The notes: generated by a model from the letters alone, not told the origin. Shown: positions 32,702 through 44,118, counted from the stretch's first letter. The stretch is DNA of 64,000 nt from Armillaria gallica (GCA_037576215.1 JBANDB010000005.1:3162001-3226000); one strand, 5' to 3'. Program-made: numbers and translations.

Positions 32702-35700
32702 GTCGTCAGGGTTCCGATTTGCCCGCGACGACCAAAACTCACCCTGGTGCGCGCTCCTCTCTTATTTTTTGTACTACCACTGCGAGTATTGACGTTTTAC
32801 CTATGACGCATTCGGATATACCCCGCTCCCCACGTGAGGGGGCGGTACTTACTTACGCGACTTTAAAAAATACGGACAATATATGGCCTACGAGCCAACG
32901 TTTTTCTACTTCTACTCCACGCCCAGTAACAGAATCAACCAACAGATACGTGCCTCTCGCCGGATTTACTAACGACTCTGATCTAGATACCGGGGCCGCC
33001 GTCCCCAGGATACAACAACCGGCTAAGCGTTCACCAAGTAACTCATTGCGAGCGAAAGGATTGAACGAAAAATCGTTCACCACGACGATACCTGTCTTAA
33101 TGGAGGGGTCCCAGCAGCATCTCAATGTTCAAGATGTACCCCGACCAGACGGGGCGGAACGCAGGACTATCCTGCTGACCGACGAAGCAACCCAAACCCC
33201 GAGCGAAGTGAAACCCCGGGACAGAAACCGGGACAGAGCAGGCAACGCACCGCCGCCTCCTTCCTCGGGGGTAGGCTGTGCAGGGCGCGAGCCCGGATTG
33301 TTTACAGGAAGAGAGGGGCCGTTGAGCCGCGAGTGCTCTGACGAGCCAGGAGTAGCGGGTAAGGCTGATTCAAGAGTTAAAATCGGGACCGGTGCTCAAG
33401 AATCATGCACCACTCCTGGGGTACATAACTCCCACCTCTCCGACGATGGATCAAGACGTGACTCCCTGGGATATTACCCAGTGGAACACCGTGCAGCCGA
33501 TGAAAAGGGGGAATCCGCTAGCGCCCAGGCGGTGAAAAGGGGGCATTCGGTAGAACTCGAAGAAGTTCCCGACGAAGAGGATGACACCTCTTATCGGCAA
33601 TGGAAAGCAAAGGGAGGACCAATTGATCCTCCTGCCGCACCCTTGCCCATCCCGAAAGAAGTCAAAGCACCCGAAACAATGACCCAGGGACCTACGGGAT
33701 GGATAAAACTGCTCAGTGTCGATTGGACACTACGGTACATATGGGAAGCACTCACGAACACTGGAGCTCGGTCGCGACTCTGTTCCTGGGTGCACCACGA
33801 ATGAATCCGCGAGTTAACCGACGAATTGTTAGCCCAGCTTCGGACTGATAAATGGGAGCTGGCCCGAGAACATATGTACGAGCTTCAGGAACCCATTCGC
33901 TATGTGCGGGGAGGAACCAGTGATCTGATGATCCCGGTGACAATAGAACCCTGTACGGGATGGAAGACCCTCACCACCAAAGCACTGGTGGACAGTGGGT
34001 GTACCGGAAGTGCAATCAATCGTGCCTATGTCCTAGAGCACGGCTTGGATACACGGAAGGTCTGAATACCGATCCCTGTGTATAACGCGGATGGGTCCCG
34101 GAATGCAGATGGGGATGTAACTGAATTCGTAGAATTATGCCTCATGATCGGGGACCATCGCAAATGAATCGACTTGGCAGTGACTAACCTTGAGAAGCGG
34201 GATATTTATCTCGGTCATGATTGGCTCAAACATCACAATCCTGTTGTTAACTGGAAAACCGGGAGCGTGATTTTCGGGCGCTGCCAATGCGTGAACAACC
34301 GCCTCAAACTCCCTGACGCTGACCCCGATGATCGGTGGGATGAGGAACTCGAAGAAGGTGACTCCATCCTCGCCGTACGAATGGAGGAAGAATTAATCAT
34401 TCGAGCCATGCATCATGCCAACGACCTCGCCGCCAAAGCAAACTCTGATAAGCCCCGACAAACCTTCGAAGAGCTCATACCCGAGCACTACCAATCCTAT
34501 CGCCACCTGTTCGCCAAAGAGAGCTTTGACAAACTCCCCGAACGAAAGCCGTGGGACCATGCCATTGAGCTTGTCCCCAATGCAAAGTCAACCTTAGACT
34601 GTAAGGTCTACCCCCTGAACCGAAACGAACAGGAGCAGCTCGACAAGTTCCTTGACGAGAACTTGGAGTCCAGCTGCATCCGCCCGTCCAAGTTGCCCTT
34701 CACCTCCCCTTTCTTTTTTGTGAAGAAAAAGGACGGCACGCTACGACCTGTACAGGACTACCGCAAGCTCAATGAGATGACCATTAAGAATCGATACCCC
34801 TTGCCTCTCATCTCTGAACTCATTGATAAGCTATGCGGTGCTAAATACTTTACGAAACTCGACGTCTGTTGGGGATATAACAACGTCCGGATTAGAGAGG
34901 GCGATGAGGAGAAAGCCGCCTTCTGCACAAACCGAGGGCTCTATGAGCCGACCGTCATGTTCTTCGGTCTGACCAACTCGCCAGCCACGTTCCAGTGGAT
35001 GATGAATGACATTTTCAAGGATCTGATCGCCGAGGGCAAGGTTACCATCTACCTCGACGACGTCCTGATCTTCTCCAAGGACTTGGGGGAGCATCGACAG
35101 ATTGTCCGTTGCGTCCTACAGCGCCTGCACGAGAACAAACTCTTCCTTAAAGCCGAAAAGTGTGAATTCGAAGTACTTGAGACGGAATACTTGGGAGTCA
35201 TCATCAGCGAGAACTCTGTGCGAATGGATCTGGTCAAGGTCGCTGGCATCTCTGAATGGCCCGCGCCCAAGAAGAAGAAAGAGTTGCAGTCGTTCCTCAG
35301 ATTCACAAACTTCTACAGGAAGTTCATCAAAATGTATTCCAAGGTCGTACGTCCGCTTACCCAGCTCACCGGCAATGCCGAATGGAGGTGGGGTGCAGAG
35401 CAGCAAAAGGCATTCGACGAGCTAAAGCGAAGGATGGCTGAAGACGTGATACTGGCCATCCTGAATGACGACGACCCCTTCCAGGTCGAGGCCGACGCCA
35501 GTGAAGGTGCAGTAGGCGCAGTCCTCAGCCAACAGCAGAACGGGGTATGGCGCCCGGTAGCGTTCATGTCAAAGTCGCTCAGCGCCACGGAGCAGAATTA
35601 CGAGATATATGACAAAGAGTTGTTAGCCATCATGTTAGCACTCTCTGAATGGCACCACTACCTCATGGGCGCCAAACACGATGTAGAAATTTGGACGGAT

Positions 35701-37431
35701 CATCAAAACCTCCAATACTTCCGACTTCCCCAGAAGCTGAACCGACGACAAGCACGCTGGGTCACCGAGCTGGCTGAATATCACTTCAAACTCTTCCATA
35801 AGCCAGGTACCCAAAACGTCAAAGCAGACCTGCTCTCCCGACGAAGCGATCACGACCAAGGAACGAAGGACAATGACAGCATAGTCATCCTTGAGGCGGC
35901 CCACTTCAGGGCGCTCATCATGCCCACTTCGACGGAAACGCAACAAACAGTCGAAGAAGCGACACGACAAGAGGAGCTTTGGGATGAAGGCATCGCTACC
36001 TCACTAGCTCACGAACGAGGGATATCGCGCCAGGACGGCCTCCTCTACTATGATGGAAGAATCTATGTGCCTCGCAAGAAGACACTGCAAGGCCATATCA
36101 TTTCCCAATACCACGACCACATTACTGCTGGCCATCCAGGAATCGAGAAGACGAAGGAGCTTGTACTCCGCGATTACTGGTGGCCAAAATTGAGAAAGGA
36201 CGTAGAGGCCTACGTGAAAGGCTGCGAAACGTGCCAATGGACAAAGGCGGATACTCATGCGAAGGCAGCACCATTACACCCAAACAAAGTGCCCACTGGG
36301 CCATGGACACACATATCCGTCGACATGGTCACGAGCCTCCCCGACTCAAACGGTCACGATGCGATGCTCGTGGTGGTCAACAGATTCTCGAAGGCAATCA
36401 TCCCCATCGCCTGTAATACGGAACTTTCAGCAGAAGGATGGGCCCGGCTCTTGCGAGACAACATATACACGCGGCATGGAATGCCCCAAGTTGTTATCTC
36501 AGACCGGGGACCACAGTTCATATCGAAATTCATGAGAGAGCTATATCGACTCCTCGACATCACGCCAAACGCGTCAACCGCGTTTCATCCACAGACGGAC
36601 AGACAGATGGAACGGGTTAACCAGGAAATCATCAAGTACCTCCGAATCTTCGTTAATCATCGGCAAACCGACTGGAGTGACTGGCTACCGCTGGCCGAAT
36701 TCGCTCACAACAACTGAATACACAGCGCAACTGGCAAGAGCCTGTTCATGGTACTTTACGGCCGTAACCCTCAAGTCATGCCTGACTCTCACCGTTCCAC
36801 TCCATTCGTGAACCCCACAGCAGAAGACTTCACAAAGAGAATGACAGAAATCCACACAGAGGCGCGAAAAGCCCTCCAAGAGGCCGCCGAGAAGATGAAG
36901 AATCAGTACAATAAAAGAAAACGTGCCGCACACCCATACTCCATTGGCGATCGCGTCTGGCTCGACGCTGCGAACCTACATCTACCTCAACCAAAGAAAA
37001 AGCTGGACGACAAGCGTGTCGGTCCTTTTCTCATTCTCGAAAAGGCGGGTGCTAGTGCTTATAAGCTGAAGCTGCCACCTCACTGGAAGATACACTCACG
37101 CTTCAATGAGAAGCTCCTGACACCTTACACACCGCCGACCTTCCCCAATCAGAAACAGCCACCTCCACCACCGCCAGACCTCATTGAAAATGAGGAAGAG
37201 TATGAAGTTGAAGAAGTACTAGACATCCGACCACGTCAGATCCGTGGGCGGAGGGGACAAAAGTCACGCACGACTCATGACTATTTCGTCAAGTGGAAGG
37301 GATGGACACGGGAACACAACTCCTGGGTGAGGGAAGAGGACATGGAGCATGTGCAGGAGGTGATAGAAGACTTCGAAACACGACGCGACGCCATACGAGC
37401 AGTCGAGATGCCTGCCTTAAGGAGGGGGTGA
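32602..37431 (+). pseudogene. Pol polyprotein of gypsy element 2 (PR-RT-RNaseH-IN-chromodomain)
   Basis: A single frame of about 1,610 codons is broken only by TGA at 33,802, 34,063, 34,165 and 36,715. The first ~400 codons are a variable acidic linker. The protease has LVDSGCTGS near 33,985. In the long open part (34,174-36,717) RT has YLDD near 35,050. RNase H keeps ADASEGAVG, KELLA and WTDHQNL. Integrase has the H2C2 finger (HITAGH...CETC) and D-D-E residues in SVDMVT, VISDRGPQF and DRQMERVNQE. The C-terminus (after 36,748) ends in a chromodomain with YFVKWKGW, which usually directs integration to heterochromatin. All catalytic residues are present, so only the four stops appear to inactivate it. 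Confidence 0.9.
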
Positions 37432-37797
37432 TGTTACAATTTTTCCACTCGAACGTTATCTTATCTTATCCAGCATCTCGGCACCTCACGGCATCTCGGC
37501 CGATCGGCACCTCGGCATGAAACCCCAACGTTGCAACCCCAGAACTTCTTAAGAACCTGCAGGACAGTCTTATTTTTAGATCCCCAGATACCGTATATAA
37601 GTAGTACAGCTCTCAGCCATGTACCCTAGCTTCGAGCTAAGTTTAATACACCCCAGACTTCTCTCTTATCGCTTGCCGAGAGTATAACATGTTCACCGCC
37701 TCACTGTAACAGACGCCATGGCCCTATCACCCTGTCCAAAGTGAGAGACAGAGAGTGTTAGACACCTTGTCTGTTATTCCCAAGTCTGGATATAACA
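37432..37797 (+). repeat. 3' LTR of gypsy element 2
   Basis: 366 bp; begins two bases after the stop of pol, following a GGAGGGGG-containing purine stretch that can serve as polypurine tract. Followed by target duplication GATTG. Confidence 0.95.
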
Positions 37798-37802
37798 GAT
37801 TG

Positions 37803-38169
37803 CTGAGGTCATGATTACTATATCCAGGTCAAGATTGATGGCTTCGATCACTCTGATCGGATGTGATCGCGCAATTAAGGACAACCTGGGACAGGCATTT
37901 ATTTAGTTGGGGGGAGAGAGGCAAAGGCCTTAGAAATTAAAAATTTCAATTTAATTTCACCCTGATACGGAATAGAAAGCTGAATAAAGTACGCCAGGAC
38001 AGTAGTAATGATGAACCAAGCATGCAGAAAAGAAGCCGCGATCAGGCAACCTGTGACATGAAACAGCCAATTCCAAGTACCAACAGAAAAAGGGAAAAGA
38101 ATAAGGAGTTCAAAAAGTAGGAAGAACATTCGAAAGAACCAGGAAACAGGGAAAAACGGGAAGAAGCTG
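37803..38169. other. Gypsy element 1 spacer after inner insertion
   Basis: Continuation of element 1 downstream of the inserted gypsy element 2. No gene is supported. A G-rich run lies at 37,909-37,918. Confidence 0.4.
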
Positions 38170-39003
38170 CTAGGTAGAAGGAATATCCATGTCTGGCCAG
38201 GTATAGACTTTGGAAAACAACTGTGCAGGCAGATGGATAGGATAAACTCCCACCCGAGACAGCTGAAACAAGGATTTCAAGTCAGTTACAGGTACCCGAC
38301 AGAAGGAAAGAAACGTACAAGTCGAAGTGCATCCGCAATCGCACTTGGCAGTTTGTCCAGGTCCCATGGATAACAGCTGAGACCTACCTGGAAAAACAGC
38401 AAGTTGCTGGTATATGGAGTAGCCTTTGAATTTGGTGAAGAATCCGACTGGATTACCAAGTGCTGACTACCTGGAAAATGCAAGTCACCAGGAAACGGGG
38501 TTTTGAAGTTCTAAGAAGAGTTAGACTCTCATAACGGGTTAGACAGGGATCAGATACCTGGAAACCGATAACCAGACAGCGACAGTCCTGCTCCAACCAC
38601 AGAGTCCAATCTGGGTCAAAGAAGCAGGGTCCTAAGTTACTTGCGACTGCAGTAACTGTCATAAGGAATCGCAAGGCCAAGGGATCTTCATCATCTGGAA
38701 AATGCTCGACATGAGCAACCTACCTGGAGACTTAGTAAGAAAAAGATGTTGTATCCCAGGAACACTCACCAGGAAAGGGTGCACATGGTTAATTAAATCC
38801 GCCACGTCTGGCTGACACCAATTAACCAAGATGTTGAAATTGAGTACTTGAGGATACTGGGTGCACGCCAAATGTAAGAAGAGGTAGTGATCCACCTGTA
38901 ACAAGGAAGGAAGATCCTTCCAGGTGAAAGGAAGAGGCAAATCTTCAGGCCAGAATGTGGAGGAAACCATTGATAGAGGAAGGTAGCCTGGCATTGGATA
39001 CAT
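38170..39003 (-). CDS. Antisense gene b of gypsy element 1 (paralog of gene c)
   Basis: Model complement(join(38170..38262, 38388..38510, 38558..38719, 38770..39003)); 203 aa if the ATG at 39,003 is the start, though an upstream exon is possible. The introns are 125, 47 and 50 nt, all GT-AG and in frame. Exon 1 contains LLQVDHYLFLHLA and ends HVHPFL. Exon 2 (exactly 162 nt) contains HFPDDEDPLALRFLMTVTAVA. These match LLVADHYILLRQA, SIHPFL and YFPKDSDPIVIRFLATATVLA in gene c at the same exon positions. The protein ends YTWPDMDIPST. The domain is unknown and no signal peptide is evident. Correct splicing at conserved positions is good evidence for real coding. Confidence 0.6.
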
Positions 39004-39369
39004 CCTAAAGTCGGAGCAACCTGCTTAGTCAAATATCTGGCTAAATCGGCCATACATGGAAACCTCTGGGCATCGAAATTTGAAGATACACCTGGACTTA
39101 GTAAACAAAATTGCATTCGGGTGCGCATCAAGCCAATTAGGAGGCGAGCGCAAATACTAAGTACAGGTACTCTAAAAATAGCTGTTGGCTTTGGAAGGAG
39201 CTACAGTATTGGAAGAAGACAACTGGACTAGGAGATAAGCGCATAGATCCGAAAGGAAAGGAATTTGATGCACAAGGTTTGCAAACCAAGCGTCGGAAGC
39301 TGCACTTTGGAAATGTTCCCAACGAAGACCTTGACAAAAGATGTGCTCAGAAGCTACCTGGAAGTGGTT

Positions 39370-39921
39370 TCACTTAAGCGGAAGGCTCGGTAAAGAAGGA
39401 GCATGAGTTTCGCCAGGAAAAGTATCCAAAGGATCGAATCTAGGCTTCGAAAGCTACCAAGAATGTTAACTACAAGGTAGCAGAAAGAATAATAACGACG
39501 CACCTCAAGTAACGTGAACATCCTAGTGGAATCCTCAATTTTCCAGGCATCCCACTGAGAGGATTGAAAAGCCAGGCTAAGGTTGTTAGCCAGCACAGTA
39601 GCCGTCGCCAGGAAACGAATAACAATCGGATCGCTGTCTTTGGGGAAGTAGGATTCGTGCGCTGCCTGGAAAAGTAAATAAGACAAAGTAAGAGTAAAAG
39701 CAAGAAAATGGATGTACCAGGAAAGGATGAATGGAATCCAGGATAGACTTGATTTCGGGTTGCAAGTAGGTTGCCAGAGTGTTCATATCTACTACGGCAG
39801 GGTGGCGATTGCGAGCCTGGCGAAGTAGAATATAATGGTCCGCAACCAGGAGAGACTTAAATTGCTCTGGGGGAACCCCGGTATCAAGGGTGAGAGGCTC
39901 AGAGTACGCTTTGCGAACCAT
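39370..39921 (-). CDS. Antisense gene c of gypsy element 1 (paralog of gene b)
   Basis: Model complement(join(39370..39453, 39504..39665, 39718..39921)), 149 aa. Introns of 50 and 52 nt begin GTGCGT and GTACAT and end GGTAG and TCCAG; all joins keep frame. Its middle exon is 162 nt, the same as in gene b, and both flanking introns fall at the same codons. It begins MVRKAYSEPLTLDTG and ends with a Pro-rich tail. It lies 366 bp upstream (on minus) of gene b, so the two look like a tandem duplication within the retrotransposon. Function unknown. No stop or frameshift was found, unlike the sense-strand genes of the same element. Confidence 0.65.
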
Positions 39922-40371
39922 TTCAGAGGGACGAGTAGGACACGGATAAAAATCTCAAGGAAAGGATTTTATACCCAACTTGCTCTACCACGCCTGGCCC
40001 GCCCTGCAAGGCAAGATACTTCAAATTCAGCTATTTTGGGACAACCTGACTCGATCGCGATCAAGATACCAGATCATGATGAGTTGTCGCAAGCATTCCT
40101 CACCCTAGTACAGCATAAACCCTTGTAAGAAAGATCTAGGCCATCGCAGGTTCAAAAGTTGTACGATGTCTATGCCTGGTGACACATACCAGGTTGGATA
40201 TATAACTTATGTTTGTGCCAGGCTGTAAAGTAACAAGTAAGAAGGCCCTTTTTGGGCATGGCATTCAGCAAATGGTATCTACAACAATTGTTGTTTTTTC
40301 TACATAACATTTTTTTTCTGTAATACTTGTCCGCAGTGTCATTCAGTAAAGAAAAAAGAAAAAGTTCGAGA
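39922..40371. other. Spacer between antisense genes c and d
   Basis: No gene supported, unless gene d uses its alternative last exon (down to 40,372). Confidence 0.4.
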
Positions 40372-40529
40372 TTAAAATGGGCCAAATAGGTGACGAGCCT
40401 CCAACCCGGGATAAAACCGATAGCTTTGGGAAGGTGGGTGGTTCCCTGCTCGCTCCCCCAAGCTATCACGCGGAATATCCAAGGTGTGAGTACTTCCTGC
40501 CGTACCTGGCCAGACCGATGACCCAAAAT

Positions 40530-42279
40530 TCATGATCTGCGCGACTGACCAAGTAAGTAAAAATGAAAGGAAAATAAGAAAAGCAATCTCACCGAAGGAC
40601 CCGTCATAGGCTCAGGACGAACAGGAGACAATGGCGACAGTTGGTCTTGTTCCAAGTCCTGCGCCACGGCCGCTTTATCCTGGCGATCACCGTCGCTGTC
40701 CTCATCGCTCTCCGACCCACCTACAGGCCTGACATCAGGCGGAAGGACTGTGAAAGCAGGAAGTTGAGGTTCAGGAGTAGTCTCGCTGTGAACGGTCAAA
40801 GGATGAGGGTAATAGTGGCGGAGCTGAGGCACAGCAACGCATTGAAGCACCCCATCTTCATCCCTAACAAGACTCATGTCGATCAAAAGGTGATGGCCAG
40901 TGGAGTACTCCCTGGCAAACTTCTCAAACACATCTGTATCGTGGGCTCCTTCGACTTGCAAGAATGCTTGAAGCAAGTTGCACAGCGCGGCGGTACGAAG
41001 CTGGTAAGCCTTGTGCAAAGCATTCAGGAGGTGACAAATTTGGTGATCAGCAGCAAGGAAATTGCGGTCATGCATCTCAACGACTGAATAGTAAGTTAGC
41101 AAGTGGAATAAGTAAGAGTTAGGGCGTACGTACAAGGGTGTGCAGTTTGGGCAAGCGGCAACAGGTTATCACGAACCTCTTGTAAGTCGTCGGCTTGGAG
41201 ACGACAGGTACAGTGTCCCCAATCGCGACAATTCACACAGGATGACAAAGGTTCCTTGTGTTGGCATAAAACACAGCGACCCGCACACATGGTGCATCCC
41301 ATCGCGTCCTAAAAAGCATCGTAAGCAAAAGCAGTAAACACCAAAAGAAAGAAACTATGCGCCTTGTGAGGCAAACGCAGCACAGATAGCAAGGGCAGGT
41401 CGGTAAAAATTCGATCGAGCATGAGCTCAGCAGTGATCGGCATAGGAGAGCGACTCTGAGGGTCGGCGTGAGTGTCTTTGGAAATGACAGCTGGAGGAGG
41501 AGTAACTCCTTTCTTGCGACGGAGAGTTGGGACTTCGACAAGGGGAGCCTTGATGGGTTTCCGGCCTCGAGGTTTCGTTGAAGGTTTCGCCAGGGTCGCA
41601 ACACTCTCTTTCTTCACAGGTTGGAGTTCGGCTTTTACTTTGTCTTTCGTAGATGGCTTTTTCGAAGGCGCGGAAGAAGAGCCCTCCTTGGAAATAGCAG
41701 AAGACGCCGTCTTGGATCGTTTATGAACCGGTTTCTCAGTCTTGACCAATGAAGTGCTGGCCTGGCTAGATGAGACGGGAGGCAAGCATTCACGGTTTTT
41801 GTGTTTCTTCGAAGGTTCAGGCTCAGTAAGGGTGATCGCGGTCGCTTTCAATAGATGGGCATCACCAGTACTGAAAGGGCCATTCTAAAAATGAAAAGTT
41901 TGGAACAAAGTACACAGATAAACTGAGGAAAAGAAATCACCTTGAGGAATTCTTTGACCAAGTCTGGACCGTAAACCCAAACCTGCCAGTGACCATTGAC
42001 AAATCGGTCGGGAAGCTCGTGAACCGCTCTAGAAGCGGTCGTGAAGAAACGTTCAATGAAATCGGCATATGGACGGTTGAAAGCATTCCAGTAGGTAGTC
42101 TGAAAACCATGACATGAGAATGAAGCGAACCCTAGACATGGATCGCTCACCAAGAGAGTATGCGCCCCTTTGATTTGCTCAGCGATCTGCCGGTTACTCA
42201 GTGAGTCATAGACTTCAGCATCCCACAAGGCGGGCGCTTTTGTAAGAATAACGCAAAGCAAGTAATATGGGTCAGCCAT
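40530..42279 (-). CDS. Antisense gene d of gypsy element 1, Lys/Ser-rich with Cys cluster
   Basis: Model complement(join(40530..40544, 40593..41083, 41134..41308, 41363..41884, 41941..42099, 42151..42279)), 496 aa. Introns are 51, 56, 54, 50 and 48 nt; four are GT-AG and the third uses a GC donor (GCGCAT). All joins keep frame. The order is: an N-terminal globular part starting MADPYYLLCVILTKAP; a long basic Ser/Lys/Pro-rich linker (about residues 110-230, nuclear-signal-like runs such as RKPIK and RRKKG); a Cys-rich segment (MGCTMCAGRCVLCQHK, SCVNCRDWGHCTC) that could bind zinc; a helical part; and an acidic tail. An alternative acceptor 8 nt downstream would replace the last four residues with a 54-residue tail ending at 40,372. 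The layout suggests a nucleic-acid- or chromatin-binding protein, but no family is recognised. Confidence 0.65.
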
Positions 42280-42585
42280 GAGAACGAGAAAGAATGCGGA
42301 GCGGGGAGGCTCGACGCGAGAGAAAGAAAGCAAGAAGTGGTTACCGTGACTCAACAATGCAAAATTTAAAGGTCCCCAGGTCCGTGCACCAGAAGCAAGG
42401 AAGCATGCCTTTGGAATGTTGAAAGAAGAGCAGATCTACTTCAATCGAAATCCATGACACATGCTGCCATCATGCTGGTGGGAAAACAATCTCAAAATAG
42501 CAAAGTCACTACCTGGTAATCAGTGTACCTGGCAACCTGGAAGAAGAACACATTTACAAGCGACTGGGACAGTCGATCTTTAGTT

Positions 42586-42594
42586 GAGGGGAGA
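42586..42594 (+). promoter_or_regulatory. Polypurine tract of gypsy element 1
   Basis: GAGGGGAGA directly before the 3' LTR, the expected site for plus-strand DNA priming. Confidence 0.7.
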
Positions 42595-43549
42595 TGATAC
42601 ACCTGCCGGGCATACACCCTTCAAAAATGCGTGTAATTTAACATTTCCAGGCAATACAACAGTATTACCTTGTACCAATCAGTAAGATACCGAAAGAAAG
42701 TAACACATTGTAAAGAAAGATGTCCACCTGGTAACTTCAAAACAGGCTGATCCAACGCTTGAATAGAAGATCAGTATTCTACCCGGTCGACCGAGGTTCC
42801 AGGTTTGTGACTCGTATAGTGTAATCACCCAGCATTCTGGCAGAAGTTATCCGATCGCCTGGTAATGATCTAGTATGATCAATCGACCAGGTAGCCGCAG
42901 ATGAGATAATATCTGCCAGGTAGAGCATTTATCCTCACCAGGCTGGGTCAGCAAGCATATTAGTCAGTAGTGAAAAGGCTTGGTAATAGTGTATCAGTAG
43001 GATAGTATAAATACAGGTCATGTATCTAGTGGGGGATCAGGTTTCTGACCCCTGGAACACTACCAGGCGAATAGTATGGGTTTAATTGGTTAAGAGCTTT
43101 GAGTCGTAGACTCACCTGGAATAGAAAGTTTGTGACCTGGTCACTCCATGTGTGCAAGAACCGACAAGCAAGCAAACAGTATTAAGCTATAAACAGAAAG
43201 TCAGACCCGAGAAACAGTTCAGAACCAGTCAGTGTGTTTTAAGTCGCAACCAGGCACAATGTATCAGTATTGAAACTGCACCAGGCAGCCAGCACCAGTT
43301 CAGAACCTGCACCAGGCAGTTATTCTGTATCAGTTTAAAGTTTGTGTTTAGTAACACGTCGAACTTAGAGTGGACATCGCAATATATTCTTTATACAAAT
43401 CATATTCATTGCACCTGGAACTAGTTAACTACGGTACAAAGTGTTGTAACTTGGTATAACATACCTCCCTTCGAACCACAATTACTGAGTGTTTGTGTGG
43501 TATTTAGTGTGTAGCACTTTGCATTCATATAGGTGCTCAGCACCTTTCA
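42595..43549 (+). repeat. 3' LTR of gypsy element 1
   Basis: 955 bp. It differs from the 5' LTR by a tandem duplication of about 33 bp near 43,285-43,317 (repeated GCACCAGGCAG) and about 26 transitions. Followed by GCAT and then the rest of the CACTA-like arm. Confidence 0.9.
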
Positions 43550-43553
43550 GCAT

Positions 43554-44118
43554 GTTGGTGATGTCATCATGGCGTACTCGGCCATTAATCGGCACACACT
43601 GAGACCCTCATCGGCTGAGGGTATCGCTGTGTCCCTCTCGAGACTCGCAGAGTCCCTCAGCGCACACGGAGCGAGTCCCTCAGCGCGCGATGTCTTTTAC
43701 TGCTTGTAAACCTAAATGAAAATGACTTCTTTTACATTACCTTTTTCTTACCTGCAAATTTCTGGTTTTTATGTAAGGACAATATGACAAAAAAGGTTTT
43801 CTTTTTCAACAAATTTTATAGTCCTTCTTTTTTCAAGTTCAAAATTGGTTGTGAAAAGCTATTCTTTTGCAAGCCGTAAACACACTTCTATTTGTAGGTA
43901 CAGCACAGTTGAGAAAAGATTTCTTTTATTGTCCCTCTTCCTATCCGGAAAATGTCCTAAAAAGGTGTTCGTCTACTTGTCCTAAAACATGACCAAAAAG
44001 AGCTACTTTTCCTTCTAATTTTACAGAATCCATTTTACTCATACGAAAATGTCTGGAAAAGTCACAACATTTTCAGATCTCCTTTTCCTGTGCTAAAAAT
44101 CTACCGGCCCCAGCAGTG
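43554..44118 (-). repeat. Right arm of CACTA-like element, outer part
   Basis: Inverted match to 16,378-16,942. Ends CCGGCCCCAGCAGTG, followed by ATT. Confidence 0.85.

Larger units (their letters stand above)
25814..37797 (+). mobile_element. Ty3/gypsy chromovirus-type element 2
   Basis: LTRs of 365 and 366 bp (TGTTAC...ATAACA) are flanked by an exact 5-bp duplication, GATTG (25,809-25,813 and 37,798-37,802). It encodes leader, gag with a zinc knuckle, protease, RT, RNase H, integrase and chromodomain. It is inserted in gypsy element 1 and carries a 3.6-kb palindromic insertion inside gag. The LTRs differ at about 15 sites, all transitions and mostly CpG/TpG/CpA. Confidence 0.95.
18948..43549 (+). 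mobile_element. Ty3/gypsy element 1 (about 12.6 kb without its inner insertion)
   Basis: The element is bounded by 922- and 955-bp LTRs starting TGATAC and ending CTTTCA, and flanked by GCAT (18,944-18,947 and 43,550-43,553; AGCAT if one A is counted in). The uninterrupted arm of the CACTA-like element confirms the empty site. It contains gag-protease, RT and RNase H on plus, no recognisable integrase, and at least four spliced genes on minus between RNase H and the 3' LTR. Gypsy element 2 is inserted at 25,814. LTRs differ by roughly 3%, almost all transitions. Confidence 0.9.
16378..44118. mobile_element. CACTA-like foldback element, split by nested retrotransposons
   Basis: The ends read CACTGCTGGGGCCGG and its reverse complement, flanked on both sides by ATT (16,375-16,377 and 44,119-44,121), a 3-bp target duplication as in the CACTA/CMC superfamily. 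Without the gypsy insertion the element is 3,135 bp. Its arms are 1.02 kb each (16,378-17,397; and 18,492-18,947 plus 43,554-44,118) around a 1.1-kb centre. No transposase was seen, so it is non-autonomous. Placement in CACTA rests on terminus and duplication length only. Confidence 0.75.

Noticed and set aside
32853..33125. Minus-strand frames across gypsy element 2
   Set aside because: Shadows of the continuous gag-pol frames; unlike element 1 they show no splice sites and no conserved paralogs.
41284..41362. Reading intron 3 of antisense gene d as GT-AG
   Set aside because: The only in-place GT donor would leave a 33-nt intron; the GC-AG 54-nt intron keeps frame and usual length.
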